A DNA stretch of 64,000 nt from Nostoc edaphicum CCNP1411 (lineage in GTDB: Bacteria > Cyanobacteriota > Cyanobacteriia > Cyanobacteriales > Nostocaceae), in contig NZ_CP054698.1 of the NCBI RefSeq assembly GCF_014023275.1, positions 5,479,001-5,543,000 on the forward strand. The letters are read 5' to 3'. Position numbers and translations under genes: made by a program. The notes under the pieces are model-generated. The model saw nothing but the letters and a program-made list of their open reading frames with translations, was not told the origin of the DNA and searched no databases. Below, piece by piece: positions 56,088-64,000 of this stretch (position 1 is the first letter of the stretch; the number at the start of each line of letters is the position of its first letter).

Positions 56088-59000
56088 ATGGCTAATGCAG
56101 TTTTAAATCTATCTGAGCTTAACGGCAGCAACGGCTTTGTGATTAACGGCATTGCTCAATTTGACTACTCAGGCAGATCTGTCAGCAGTGCGGGGGACAT
56201 CAACGGCGACGGCTTTGATGACCTGATTATCGGGGCAACAGGTGCCGACCCCAACGGTCAGTCTGGGGCAGGGTCAAGCTACGTGGTGTTTGGCAGCAAT
56301 AGTGGCTTTGATGCCCAATTTAACCTCTCAACCCTCAATGGCAGCAACGGCTTTGTGATTAACGGCATTGCTCAATTTGACTACTCAGGCAGATCTGTCA
56401 GCAGTGCGGGGGACATCAACCACGACGGCATCGATGACCTGATTATCGGGGCAGGGTCAAGCTACGTGGTGTTTGGCAGCAATAGTGGCTTTGATGCCCA
56501 ATTCAACCCCTCAACCCTCAATGGCAGCAACGGCTTTGTGATTAACGGCATTGGCAGTCCTGTCAGCAGTGCGGGGGACATCAATGGCGACGGCTTCGAC
56601 GACCTGATTATCGGTGCACCAAATGCCGACCCCAACGGTCAGTATAATGCAGGGTCAAGCTATGTGGTGTTTGGCAGCAATAGTGGCTTTGATGCCCAAT
56701 TCAACCCCTCAACCCTCAATGGCAGCAACGGCTTTGTGATTAACAGCATTGCTGCGTATGACAGATTAGGTAGTTCTGTGAGCAGTGCGGGGGACATCAA
56801 CGGTGACGGCTTTGATGACCTGATTATCGGTGCACCAAATGCCGACCCCAACGGTCAGTATAATGCAGGGTCAAGCTATGTGGTATTTGGTAGCAATAGT
56901 GGCTTTGACGCCCAATTCAACCTCTTGTCCCTTAACGGCAGCAACGGCTTTGTGATTAACGGCATTGATGGGATTGACAGATTAGGTAGTTCTGTCAGCA
57001 GTGCGGGGGACATCAACGGCGACGGCTTCGACGACCTGATTATCGGTGCACCAGGTGTCTCTACCAACGGTCAGTCTGGGGTAGGGTCAAGCTACGTGGT
57101 GTTTGGCAGCAGTAGTGGGTTTGCAGCCAATCTTAACCTCTCAACCCTCAATGGCAGCAACGGCTTTGTGATTAACGGCATTGACTCAGATGACAACTCA
57201 GGCAGTTCTGTCAGCAGTGCGGGGGACATCAATGGCGACGGCTTCGACGACCTGATTATCGGTGCACCTTTTGCCGACCCCAACGGTCAGTCTGGGGCAG
57301 GGTCGAGCTACGTGGTGTTTGGTCGCAGTAGTAGCTTTGGTGCCCAATTCAACCTCTCGTCCCTGGATGGCAGTGACGGCTTTGTGATTAACGGCATTCC
57401 GTTTGACAGATCAGGCAGTTCTGTGAGCAGTGCGGGGGACATCAACGGCGACGGCTTTGACGATCTGATTATTGGGGTAATTACTGCCTCCCCCAATGGT
57501 CAGCTTTATGCAGGGTCAAGCTACGTAGTCTTTGGTTTTGCATCTCCTACGCCTACAAATAAACCTCCTATCGCGGTTAATGATACGGCTACCACCGACG
57601 AAGACACTGCCGTTAACATAGATGTCTTAGCTAACGACAGCAACTCCCTAGGGGTGACAGCTATTAATGGTAGGACAGTTGTTGTTGGCACTGCCATTAC
57701 TCTGAGTTCTGGTGCCTTAGTTACCCTTAATGCTAATGGCAGCTTGACCTACGACCCAAATGCTCAATTTGAAAGCTTGGCTGTTGGTGAAAGCGGCAGT
57801 GATAGCTTTACGTACACCACCAACAATGGCAGCTTGAATAATACAGCTAGTGTCAACTTGACCATTAACGGAGTCAATGACGCACCTCAGGTTACTTCAT
57901 TTAACCTCTCGTCCCTTAACGGCAGCAACGGCTTTGTGATTAACGGCATTGATGCGTTTGACAACTCAGGCAGTTCTGTCAGCAGTGCGGGGGACATCAA
58001 CGGTGACGGCATCGATGACCTGATTATCGGGGCAACAGGTGCCTCCCCCAACGGTCAGGATAGTGCAGGGGAGAGTTACGTGGTGTTTGGCAGCAATAGT
58101 GGCTTTGATGCCCAATTCAACCTCTCGTCCCTTAACGGCAGCAACGGCTTTGTGATTAACGGCATTGACGAGCGTGACTACTCAGGCGTTTCTGTCAGCA
58201 GTGCGGGGGACATCAACGGCGACGGCTTCGATGACCTGATTATCGGTGCACCAGATGCCTCTACTAACGATCAGTATAATAATGTCGGGTCAAGCTACGT
58301 GGTGTTTGGCAGCAATAGTGGCTTTGATGACCAACTTAACCTCTCAACCCTCAATGGCAGCAACGGCTTTGTGATTAACGGCATTGATAGATATGACTAC
58401 TCAGGCAGATCTGTCAGCAGTGCGGGGGATATTAACGGCGACGGCTTCGATGACCTGATTATCGGGGCAGGAAATGCCTCTCCCAACGGTCGGTCTACGG
58501 CAGGGTCAAGCTACGTGGTGTTTGGCAGCAATAGTGGCTTTGATGCCCAACTTAACCTCTCATCCCTGAATGGCAGCAACGGCTTTGTGATTAACGGCAT
58601 TACTGAGTCTGACAGATTAGGTAGTTCTGTGAGCAGTGCGGGGGACATCAACGGCGATGGCTTCGATGACCTGATTATCGGGGCAAGAGGTGCCGACCCC
58701 AACGGTCAGTATGGGGAAGGGTCAAGCTACGTGGTGTTTGGCAGTAATAGTGGCTTTGATGCCCAACTTAACCTCTCAACCCTGAACGGCAGCAACGGCT
58801 TTGTGATTAACGGCATTGATGAGCGTGACTACTCAGGCGGTTCTGTGAACAGTGCGGGGGACATCAACGGCGATGGCTTCGATGACCTGATTATCGGTGC
58901 AAGAGGTGCCGACCCCAACGGTCAGTATGCGGAAGGGTCAAGCTACGTGGTATTTGGCAGCAATAGTGGCTTTGATGCCCAATTCAACCTCTCAACCCTC

Positions 59001-61247
59001 AATGGCAGGAACGGCTTTGTGATTAACGGCATTACTGAGTCTGACAGATCAGGCTATTCTGTCAGCAGTGCGAGGGATATCAATGGCGACGGCTTCGACG
59101 ACCTGATTATCGGTGCACCAAATGCCGACCCCAACGGTCAGTATGCGGCAGGGTCAAGCTACGTGGTCTTTGGCAGCAATAGTGGCTTTGATGCCCAAAT
59201 CAACCTCTCAACCCTCAATGGCAGCAACGGCTTTGTGATTAACGGCATTGCTGCGTATGACATCTCAGGCAGGTCTGTCAGCAGTGCGGGGGACATCAAT
59301 GGCGACGGCTTCGATGACTTGATTATCGGTGCAAGAGGTGCCGACCCCAACGGTCAGTCTGGGGCAGGGTCAAGCTACGTGGTCTTTGGCTTTCAAACTA
59401 CGGCTACCACTAATGAAGATACCGCCGTTAACATCCTTGCTAGCAATATTCTACGTAGATACACAGATGTCGATAGCGATACATTAACTATTAGTGACTT
59501 CACCAGCCCCACTAACGGCACACTGTCACTTAACGACAACAACACTCCAGACAACCCCGGTGACGACTTCTTCATCTACACCCCCGATGCCAACTTCAAC
59601 GGCACTGACAGCTTCACTTTCACTGTCAGCGACGACAATGGCGGTACCATTACTAATACTTTCAACCTCAATGTCAAGCCCGTTAACAATGCACCCATTG
59701 CCGTCAACGATCGCCTAACTACTGGTTTTAATACTGCTGTCACCATCCTTGCTACTACTCTGCTAGCTAATGATACAGACATCGATAGCAGTAACCTCAG
59801 CATTACTGGGGTTAGTGGTGCAACCAATGGCACTGCTGTGCTGAATGATAACGGCACTCCGGGCAACTCGACAGATGATTTCATCGTGTTTACCCCAATT
59901 AATGGGTTTAGTGGTGATGCCAATTTTAATTACACCATTAGTGATGGTAGCCTGACTAGTACTGCTAGAGTTGCGATCGCTGTTGGTGCTAATATCTCTG
60001 GCGGTGGCGGCAACGATAACATCTCTGCTGGTGAGGGTAACGATAACATCTCTGGCGGTGGCGGCAACGATACGATTGCTGGCAATGGAGGCGACGATAC
60101 CATCTCTGGTGGTGCCGGCAACGATAACATTTCCGGTGGCAATGGCAATGACTTGTTGCTTGGTGGCAATGGCAGCGATACGATTGCTGGCAATGAGGGC
60201 AACGATAACATCTCCGGTGGCAATGGTAATGACTTTTTGCTTGGTGGCAATGGCAGCGATACGATTGCTGGCAATGGAGGCAACGATACCATCTCCGGTG
60301 GCAATGGCAACGATACTTTTGTCTTCCGCCTTGGTGATGGAAATGACACTATCGCCGATTTTACTGGAACAGGAATTGGCTCAAATCCATCAGCAACGGT
60401 GATTAGCCAACTGGATACGTTGCAATTTATTGGTAGTGGTTTAACTGCCCGAAATCTGCAACTAACTCAAAATGGTGATAACTTAGAACTCACCTTTTTG
60501 GATGCGGCTTCTACGAAAGTTACCTTGCAAAACTTCCAATTAGAAAATCTGGATAACTTACCTGCAACTGGTAATATCCTGTTTGATGGACAAACCAGTG
60601 TAACTGACAGTTTTGATGTCTTCAATGCCAACTCCACTCAAACTAATCTCTTTAACAAGAACACTGTTACTTTCCTCAATGACCTTAACAATAACGTTGC
60701 GGGTTTTAATAACTCCAATGATGTAATTAATGGTCAAGGGGGTAACGATATCATTAATGGTAATAGTGGTGATGACCTTTTGCGGGGCGGGTCAGGCGAT
60801 GATATTCTCATCGGTGGAGAAGGCAATGATACTCTTGTGGGTGGCAGAGGCAATGATATTCTCATCGGTGGTGTAGGTGCTGACTTTTTCCTTTACAACA
60901 GCAATGCTGACTTTACTACCACTGCTGTTGGTATTGATGCGATCGCTGATTTCAACAGTTCTGAAGGTGACAAAATTGTACTGGATAAGACTACCTTTAG
61001 TGCGTTCCCGCTTCGGGTTGCCGTAGGCATCGCTTCTGCTCCGGGAACAGGTTTCAGTAATACCAATGATTTTCAAATCACTTCTTCAGCAGCGGCTAGC
61101 ACGGCAAAAATTGTCTACGATTCTGTGAGTGGGCAATTGTTCTACAACCAAAATGGCAGCGCGGCTGGTTTTGGCAGTGGTGGTCTATTTGCAACTTTAA
61201 CTGGTGCGCCAACTCTCACGGCATCAGATTTTATGTTGCAGGCATAG
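56088..61247 (+). CDS. Giant FG-GAP / cadherin-like / RTX repeat protein (type I secretion type)
   Basis: 1719 residues, no N-terminal signal peptide. Order: seven FG-GAP repeats of about 72 residues (1-490), a cadherin/VCBS-like domain (about 493-600: PPIAVNDTATTDEDTAVNI), seven more FG-GAP repeats (603-1100), two cadherin-like domains (1101-1300), RTX nonapeptides GGxGxDxx (1301-1415), a spacer, a second RTX set (1544-1595), and a C-terminal tail with FFLYNSNADF..., GIDAIADF and LDKTTF typical of type I-secreted proteins. Each FG-GAP unit has a Ca2+ loop DINGDGFDD and ends YVVFG. Ca2+-dependent folding outside the cell is expected; role may be adhesion or S-layer-like. Units 2 and 3 are shortened. 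No T1SS genes in the window. Confidence 0.92.
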   Translation: MANAVLNLSELNGSNGFVINGIAQFDYSGRSVSSAGDINGDGFDDLIIGATGADPNGQSGAGSSYVVFGSNSGFDAQFNLSTLNGSNGFVINGIAQFDYSGRSVSSAGDINHDGIDDLIIGAGSSYVVFGSNSGFDAQFNPSTLNGSNGFVINGIGSPVSSAGDINGDGFDDLIIGAPNADPNGQYNAGSSYVVFGSNSGFDAQFNPSTLNGSNGFVINSIAAYDRLGSSVSSAGDINGDGFDDLIIGAPNADPNGQYNAGSSYVVFGSNSGFDAQFNLLSLNGSNGFVINGIDGIDRLGSSVSSAGDINGDGFDDLIIGAPGVSTNGQSGVGSSYVVFGSSSGFAANLNLSTLNGSNGFVINGIDSDDNSGSSVSSAGDINGDGFDDLIIGAPFADPNGQSGAGSSYVVFGRSSSFGAQFNLSSLDGSDGFVINGIPFDRSGSSVSSAGDINGDGFDDLIIGVITASPNGQLYAGSSYVVFGFASPTPTNKPPIAVNDTATTDEDTAVNIDVLANDSNSLGVTAINGRTVVVGTAITLSSGALVTLNANGSLTYDPNAQFESLAVGESGSDSFTYTTNNGSLNNTASVNLTINGVNDAPQVTSFNLSSLNGSNGFVINGIDAFDNSGSSVSSAGDINGDGIDDLIIGATGASPNGQDSAGESYVVFGSNSGFDAQFNLSSLNGSNGFVINGIDERDYSGVSVSSAGDINGDGFDDLIIGAPDASTNDQYNNVGSSYVVFGSNSGFDDQLNLSTLNGSNGFVINGIDRYDYSGRSVSSAGDINGDGFDDLIIGAGNASPNGRSTAGSSYVVFGSNSGFDAQLNLSSLNGSNGFVINGITESDRLGSSVSSAGDINGDGFDDLIIGARGADPNGQYGEGSSYVVFGSNSGFDAQLNLSTLNGSNGFVINGIDERDYSGGSVNSAGDINGDGFDDLIIGARGADPNGQYAEGSSYVVFGSNSGFDAQFNLSTLNGRNGFVINGITESDRSGYSVSSARDINGDGFDDLIIGAPNADPNGQYAAGSSYVVFGSNSGFDAQINLSTLNGSNGFVINGIAAYDISGRSVSSAGDINGDGFDDLIIGARGADPNGQSGAGSSYVVFGFQTTATTNEDTAVNILASNILRRYTDVDSDTLTISDFTSPTNGTLSLNDNNTPDNPGDDFFIYTPDANFNGTDSFTFTVSDDNGGTITNTFNLNVKPVNNAPIAVNDRLTTGFNTAVTILATTLLANDTDIDSSNLSITGVSGATNGTAVLNDNGTPGNSTDDFIVFTPINGFSGDANFNYTISDGSLTSTARVAIAVGANISGGGGNDNISAGEGNDNISGGGGNDTIAGNGGDDTISGGAGNDNISGGNGNDLLLGGNGSDTIAGNEGNDNISGGNGNDFLLGGNGSDTIAGNGGNDTISGGNGNDTFVFRLGDGNDTIADFTGTGIGSNPSATVISQLDTLQFIGSGLTARNLQLTQNGDNLELTFLDAASTKVTLQNFQLENLDNLPATGNILFDGQTSVTDSFDVFNANSTQTNLFNKNTVTFLNDLNNNVAGFNNSNDVINGQGGNDIINGNSGDDLLRGGSGDDILIGGEGNDTLVGGRGNDILIGGVGADFFLYNSNADFTTTAVGIDAIADFNSSEGDKIVLDKTTFSAFPLRVAVGIASAPGTGFSNTNDFQITSSAAASTAKIVYDSVSGQLFYNQNGSAAGFGSGGLFATLTGAPTLTASDFMLQA
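56106..59391 (+). repeat. 14 near-identical FG-GAP coding repeats in two blocks of seven
   Basis: About 216-base units (56106-57533 and 57900-59391) with long identical runs such as ggcagcaacggctttgtgatt, differing mainly in the ten-residue segment after GFVING (e.g. IAQFDYSG, IDERDYSG, ITESDRLG). Units 2 and 3 lack different parts. Similarity at synonymous positions shows recent duplication or gene conversion. Confidence 0.9.
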
Positions 61248-61269
61248 TCCGATAACTGTTATCAATTCA

Positions 61270-61312
61270 CTTGCAATTCATCTACCGTACCTAAAAAGTA
61301 CAGTGGATGAAT
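61270..61312 (+). terminator. Rho-independent-like terminator of the RTX gene
   Basis: Stem caattcatctaccgtac / gtacagtggatgaattg (two G.T-type mismatches) with loop ctaaaaa, followed by ccgtttt. About 25 bases after the stop codon. Confidence 0.75.
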
Positions 61313-61373
61313 TGCCGTTTTAGATAAAAATAGCTTCTGGCTATGGAAGAATTACAGGGAATTGGATTACCCT

Positions 61374-61508
61374 CAATACGGTTCGGATAAGGTTTTTTGA
61401 TGACACGCCCTAGATCGCAAAGACGCGATAAATCGCCGTCTCTACAAAGGACTGATTATTGTAGAGACGGCGATTTATCGCGTCTCTTCCCTTAACCGAA
61501 CCGTATTG
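61374..61508. mobile_element. Complete family C MITE with exact 10-bp target duplication
   Basis: 135 bases. Perfect 13-bp inverted ends caatacggttcgg / ccgaaccgtattg; inner arms gacgcgataaatcgccgtct and agacggcgatttatcgcgtct. Flanked on both sides by ggattaccct (61364-61373, 61509-61518). Other family members: 21440-21573 (right end degraded), 12234-12305 (inner arms), 1-20 (end). No coding capacity. Confidence 0.9.
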
Positions 61509-61735
61509 GGATTACCCTCATATATTTAAAATATCCTGAAATAATTCCACAACTTCTAACCGTAGGTTGGTTAATGATATAACCTCAAGAATTATGATTA
61601 GTTTATGAATTCAAAGAGGGTGTTATCAAAAGTTCTTCTAGCGAATCTGTTCAAGAAGACCTAGCTGATGAAGTAACTTCCGAAGTTCATACAGAATCTA
61701 GCCATCAGCAGGAAAATAGAACACAATCAGAAACT

Positions 61736-62656
61736 TTGCCGCCTTTGACAACCGCCGCAATCAAGCGGGTAAAGGAGGGTGTAGCGGCGGCTAGCGATGT
61801 CTACGACGGGCTACGCCTACGCGCTGTTCGTCAAATTATCGAAAAAACTCTCAATCGCCTAGAAGCTATTAATCAGGGGCATTCTGAACCCAAAGCTAGC
61901 TCTGGGCTGCGTCGTTTTGTAATGCGATCGCTCATCCATTCCTTTTTTAAGGTACGGGTAGAACACCTCGAAAGAATACCTCAGCAAGCTGCAATCTTGT
62001 CTGTCAACCATCTCCACCACATCGATCCCTTACTTCTCCTAGCCGAACTTCCCACCCAACCTTACTATTACATCCTGGGTGATGCTCGTACCCTCTATAA
62101 CAAGTGCTGGAAACGCTTCATTCTGGATTTTGCGGGGGGCGTGATTCCTTTAGAACGGGTGTGGAAAGAAGAAATTGCTGTCATGGAAGCGGCTAAAGCA
62201 GGAAAGCAAGATTTAGTTGAGCTAGCCGCAGCAATTAAACAGACAGTACCCACAGGGGAAGATATACATACACTGCGACAAATAGACCGGATTATTCTGG
62301 CAATTTTGACTCGTGGGGATGGGATGATTCTCTTTCCCGAAGGACGACTAGGAACTACTGAGGCTCAGTTGCATCTCCCCTTGAAGCGCGGGACTGTGAT
62401 TTATGCCTTGCGGGCTGGTGTACCAATTATTCCAGTTGCGCTGATTGGAACTCATGACCTCTATTTGGGAAAAGAGTTAACAATTCGGGTAGGTGAACCG
62501 TTACACTTTGCCCAAACAACCAGACCAAAACGCCAGGAAGTTGACCTAGCTTTAGAAAAATTGCAGAATGCGATGCTGGCTTTGTTGCCAACTGACTATC
62601 AAGAACCGACAGGATTAAAGCTGTTAGGTTATTTCCTGAATCATATATTGTGGTGA
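61736..62656 (+). CDS. PlsC-like 1-acylglycerol-3-phosphate acyltransferase
   Basis: 306 residues from TTG 61736. PlsC/LPLAT motifs: AAILSVNHLHHIDPLLLLAEL (motif I NHLHHxD, HX4D-type), DFAGGVIPLERVW, ILFPEGRLGT (motif III EG) and GVPIIPVALIGTHDLYL (motif IV). Acts on lysophosphatidic acid or related lipids; membrane-associated. The frame is open for another 44 codons upstream (SSSSESVQEDLADEV...) but has no ATG, GTG or TTG, so the N-terminus is uncertain. Residues 20-29, SDVYDGLRLR, are an inserted 30-nt dispersed repeat. Ends 4 bases from the convergent gene. Confidence 0.85.
   Translation: MPPLTTAAIKRVKEGVAAASDVYDGLRLRAVRQIIEKTLNRLEAINQGHSEPKASSGLRRFVMRSLIHSFFKVRVEHLERIPQQAAILSVNHLHHIDPLLLLAELPTQPYYYILGDARTLYNKCWKRFILDFAGGVIPLERVWKEEIAVMEAAKAGKQDLVELAAAIKQTVPTGEDIHTLRQIDRIILAILTRGDGMILFPEGRLGTTEAQLHLPLKRGTVIYALRAGVPIIPVALIGTHDLYLGKELTIRVGEPLHFAQTTRPKRQEVDLALEKLQNAMLALLPTDYQEPTGLKLLGYFLNHILW
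61793..61822 (-). repeat. 30-nt short dispersed repeat inside the PlsC-like gene
   Basis: The reverse complement starts gcgtaggcgtagcccg and ends catcgct, 27 of 30 identical to the copy in the WD40 kinase. It encodes SDVYDGLRLR in the same frame as SDACGGLRLR there. Confidence 0.85.
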
Positions 62657-62660
62657 GGGA

Positions 62661-62957
62661 TTATTGTTCTAAAAAGTTTGTAACTTTGAAATTTGATGTT
62701 CCCTCCCAACAGTGGTTTAAAAATGCACTTACTTGAGCATCTGCTGAATCAACCGATTCCCTAGAAGCGTTAAATTGTACTGCTGTAACAATGTACTCAA
62801 AGATAATTACAAACTGCTTTTGGGGTGAAATTCTTTCGACTACAATTGTTTCACCTATCTTAGGTATTTGAGGCACATTTACCACAAATGTCTCAATTTT
62901 TGGTTTATCTAATGGATTTTTGAAATTGAAGTATTTACAGTAAACAATAATTTTCAC
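62661..62957 (-). CDS. Hypothetical protein
   Basis: 98 residues: MKIIVYCKYFNFKNPLDKPKIETFVVNVPQIPKIGETIVVERISPQKQFVIIFEYIVTAVQFNA... beta-rich start with a short polar C-terminus. No family recognised. The IGETIVV..I pattern hints at a small beta-barrel, but this is weak. Codon use is AT-rich like the surroundings. Convergent with and 4 bases from the PlsC-like gene; could be a gene of recent or local origin. Confidence 0.55.
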   Translation of the reverse strand: MKIIVYCKYFNFKNPLDKPKIETFVVNVPQIPKIGETIVVERISPQKQFVIIFEYIVTAVQFNASRESVDSADAQVSAFLNHCWEGTSNFKVTNFLEQ

Positions 62958-62985
62958 TTAGACAACCACCAATAAAATTATAGAT

Positions 62986-63018
62986 ATTGAACCTCACATG
63001 ACTAAAAGTCACGCTCAA
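62986..63018. repeat. Solo right-end-like sequence of a TnpB-type element
   Basis: attgaacctcacatgact, then aaaagtcacgctcaat, matches the right end of the TnpB element (17468: attgaacctcacacgact...). No tnpB nearby. May be a remnant or a miniature derivative. Confidence 0.55.
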
Positions 63019-63271
63019 TATAAAACAGGAGTCAGAATACAGAATTCAGAATTCAGAATTGGTGAATACTCTACCCATAAAGGGATAGAGTTTTAAGGTG
63101 AGAATATTTTAACTTTTTTCGCCCACTATTCCACTCGCTTTTAACCAATATTCGTCACCTACTCGTACATAATTCATACTGAATTCTGACTCCTGAGTTC
63201 TGAATTCTTCTTATAAACCTGGAAGCCCAGATTAAATCTGACGAGTCTGAATTACGAATTACGAATTAGTA
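63019..63271. repeat. gaattct heptamers and hairpin (same assembly as 39.1-39.4 kb)
   Basis: gaattca units at 63028-63062, hairpin actctaccc ... ggatagagt at 63067-63092, gaattct units at 63178-63208, then cgaatta units near 63250-63265. No gene. Confidence 0.75.
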
Positions 63272-64000
63272 TTATTTTCCCTGCCATAGCTGTCGCAACG
63301 ACTGAAAAATATTTACAAATTTCTCTTCTAGCCAGAGCATAACATAATCAAGCCATTCCAGAACTTGCACTAAGGGGTGCTTCTCATACCCAGTTGAAGT
63401 TGCTTTAATTTCTATCCAGTCTGGCTGTGCCTCAACTTGACTACTTTGGTGAAATTGCTGTTGTAAAATTTCCCCTTTTCTACTCTCGCTTTTAGTTTGA
63501 GAAATGCGAGCTTCGGTTTGTTTTGCAGAGGCGACTTTTCCAGATGCTTTTTGACTGGAAACGAGATTACTAGTTGTTTGTTTTCTTCGCACCAAGCCAG
63601 AGCCAACTTTAGGCTGTTTTACACTCAAATTCTTTTGTGGAAAATGCCCTACTGATAAACTTGGAGCTAAAGCAGGATTTGTTATTTGAGAAAGTGTAGC
63701 TGACTTATCAGCAACGGTTTCGGTGTTACCAAATAAATCATTCCACGTTAGCCAAGGATCATCTGTTAAATCCTGATTCTCTAATTGAGGACTTTTGGAA
63801 AAAGCTTTTATAAAGCGTGATGAGAAGAGTTTACCTGGTAATCTCTCATCACTGGTTGTTGGCTCAAGTGTTTTTCTACTACCAACACCAAAAAAGTAAT
63901 TAAGCGCCGCCTCAATCAAAGCCTGAATATTTAGTGTATGAGTTTCCAAACCATCAGCATTGGGTACAATTTCTCCCCTACCAGCTAATTGCTCTTTGCC
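63272..64000 (-). CDS. Hypothetical protein, cut by the window edge (C-terminal part)
   Basis: 243 codons from the edge to the stop. A TTG at 63949 could start a 225-residue protein, but the frame runs open to the edge (…GKEQLAGRGEIVPNADGLETH), so the true start is probably outside. Seen: ALIEAALNYFFGVG, a DDPWLTWNDLFGN segment, a Lys/Ser-rich low-complexity middle and a C-terminal helix pair DYVMLWLEEKFVNIFQSLRQLWQGK. No family recognised. Possibly membrane-associated through the amphipathic C-terminus. Confidence 0.65.
   Translation of the reverse strand, partial: GKEQLAGRGEIVPNADGLETHTLNIQALIEAALNYFFGVGSRKTLEPTTSDERLPGKLFSSRFIKAFSKSPQLENQDLTDDPWLTWNDLFGNTETVADKSATLSQITNPALAPSLSVGHFPQKNLSVKQPKVGSGLVRRKQTTSNLVSSQKASGKVASAKQTEARISQTKSESRKGEILQQQFHQSSQVEAQPDWIEIKATSTGYEKHPLVQVLEWLDYVMLWLEEKFVNIFQSLRQLWQGK

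Noticed and set aside
59930..60402. Long antisense and alternate frames over the RTX and FG-GAP region
   Set aside because: Regular repeats keep other frames open; the plus-strand 1719-residue frame explains the region fully.

Overview
The window looks like chromosome of a filamentous, heterocyst-forming cyanobacterium close to Nostoc. Reasons seen in the sequence: many HIP1 octamers (GCGATCGC); cyanobacterial/plastid genes (ndhH, ndhM, ycf65/PSRP-3, ATP synthase beta-epsilon with thylakoid-type F1); a small protein with the Mo-dependent nitrogenase C-terminal domain; a PEP-CTERM protein; large WD40 regulators; and intergenic regions packed with heptamer tandem repeats, about 30-nt short dispersed repeats and small transposase-less inverted-repeat elements (MITEs). 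No rRNA, tRNA or CRISPR array was recognised.

Layout. 1-2.5 kb: ndhH and a homologue of plant 'pathogen-related' proteins, both on the minus strand. 2.9-6.7 kb: a large NB-ARC/WD40 STAND ATPase (NLR-like architecture), divergent from the PR-like gene and carrying an in-frame MITE. 7-12 kb: rsmH, an ExbB-like gene remnant, a CblD (MMADHC)-like protein, a DUF3445/heme-dependent oxidative demethylase-like protein and a TrkA-type K+ channel. 12.4-21.3 kb: an oligopeptide-type ABC binding lipoprotein, argD, a DUF4129 protein, a DUF2243 membrane protein, an orphan TnpB element, a pentapeptide-repeat protein, an Rrf2 regulator and a PAS histidine kinase. 21.7-29.6 kb: a signalling block (DJ-1/PfpI protein, FHA-PrsW intramembrane protease, an unknown protein, a CHAT-FHA protease-like protein and a zinc-ribbon PP2C phosphatase). 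30-39 kb: ndhM, a small conserved protein, a LuxR-type response regulator, DUF29, PSRP-3, a WD40 pseudokinase-like protein and an SPFH/band-7 protein. 39.5-41.5 kb: atpB-atpC. 42-50 kb: PEP-CTERM protein, SirB1-like protein, SRPBCC protein, mechanosensitive-channel-like protein, GNAT, methyltransferase, nitrogenase-C-terminal-domain protein and an OmpR-type regulator. 50.3-53.5 kb: arsenosugar biosynthesis set arsM - PiT-type transporter - arsS. 53.6-64 kb: alpha/beta hydrolase, TIGR03032 protein, a 1719-residue FG-GAP/RTX secreted-type protein, a PlsC-like acyltransferase, and two unknown proteins, the last one cut by the window edge.

How things work together. The clearest pathway is arsM-PiT-arsS (arsenite methylation, probable oxyanion transport, radical-SAM arsenosugar formation). 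The block at 22.9-29.6 kb joins two FHA phosphopeptide readers, each fused to a different protease-type module, with a PP2C phosphatase; a phosphorylation-gated proteolysis module is a reasonable hypothesis. The PR-like gene and the NLR-like WD40 ATPase sit head to head, both with plant-immunity look-alikes.

The most distinctive layer is repeat biology. At least five MITE-like families can be recognised by their inverted ends, three with clear target duplications. Small mobile repeats have inserted in frame into at least three protein-coding genes without breaking them: the NB-ARC/WD40 gene, the WD40 kinase (two insertions) and the PlsC-like gene. Several automatic gene starts (atpC, the DUF4129 gene) are inflated because heptamer repeats are open in the same frame; corrected starts are given.
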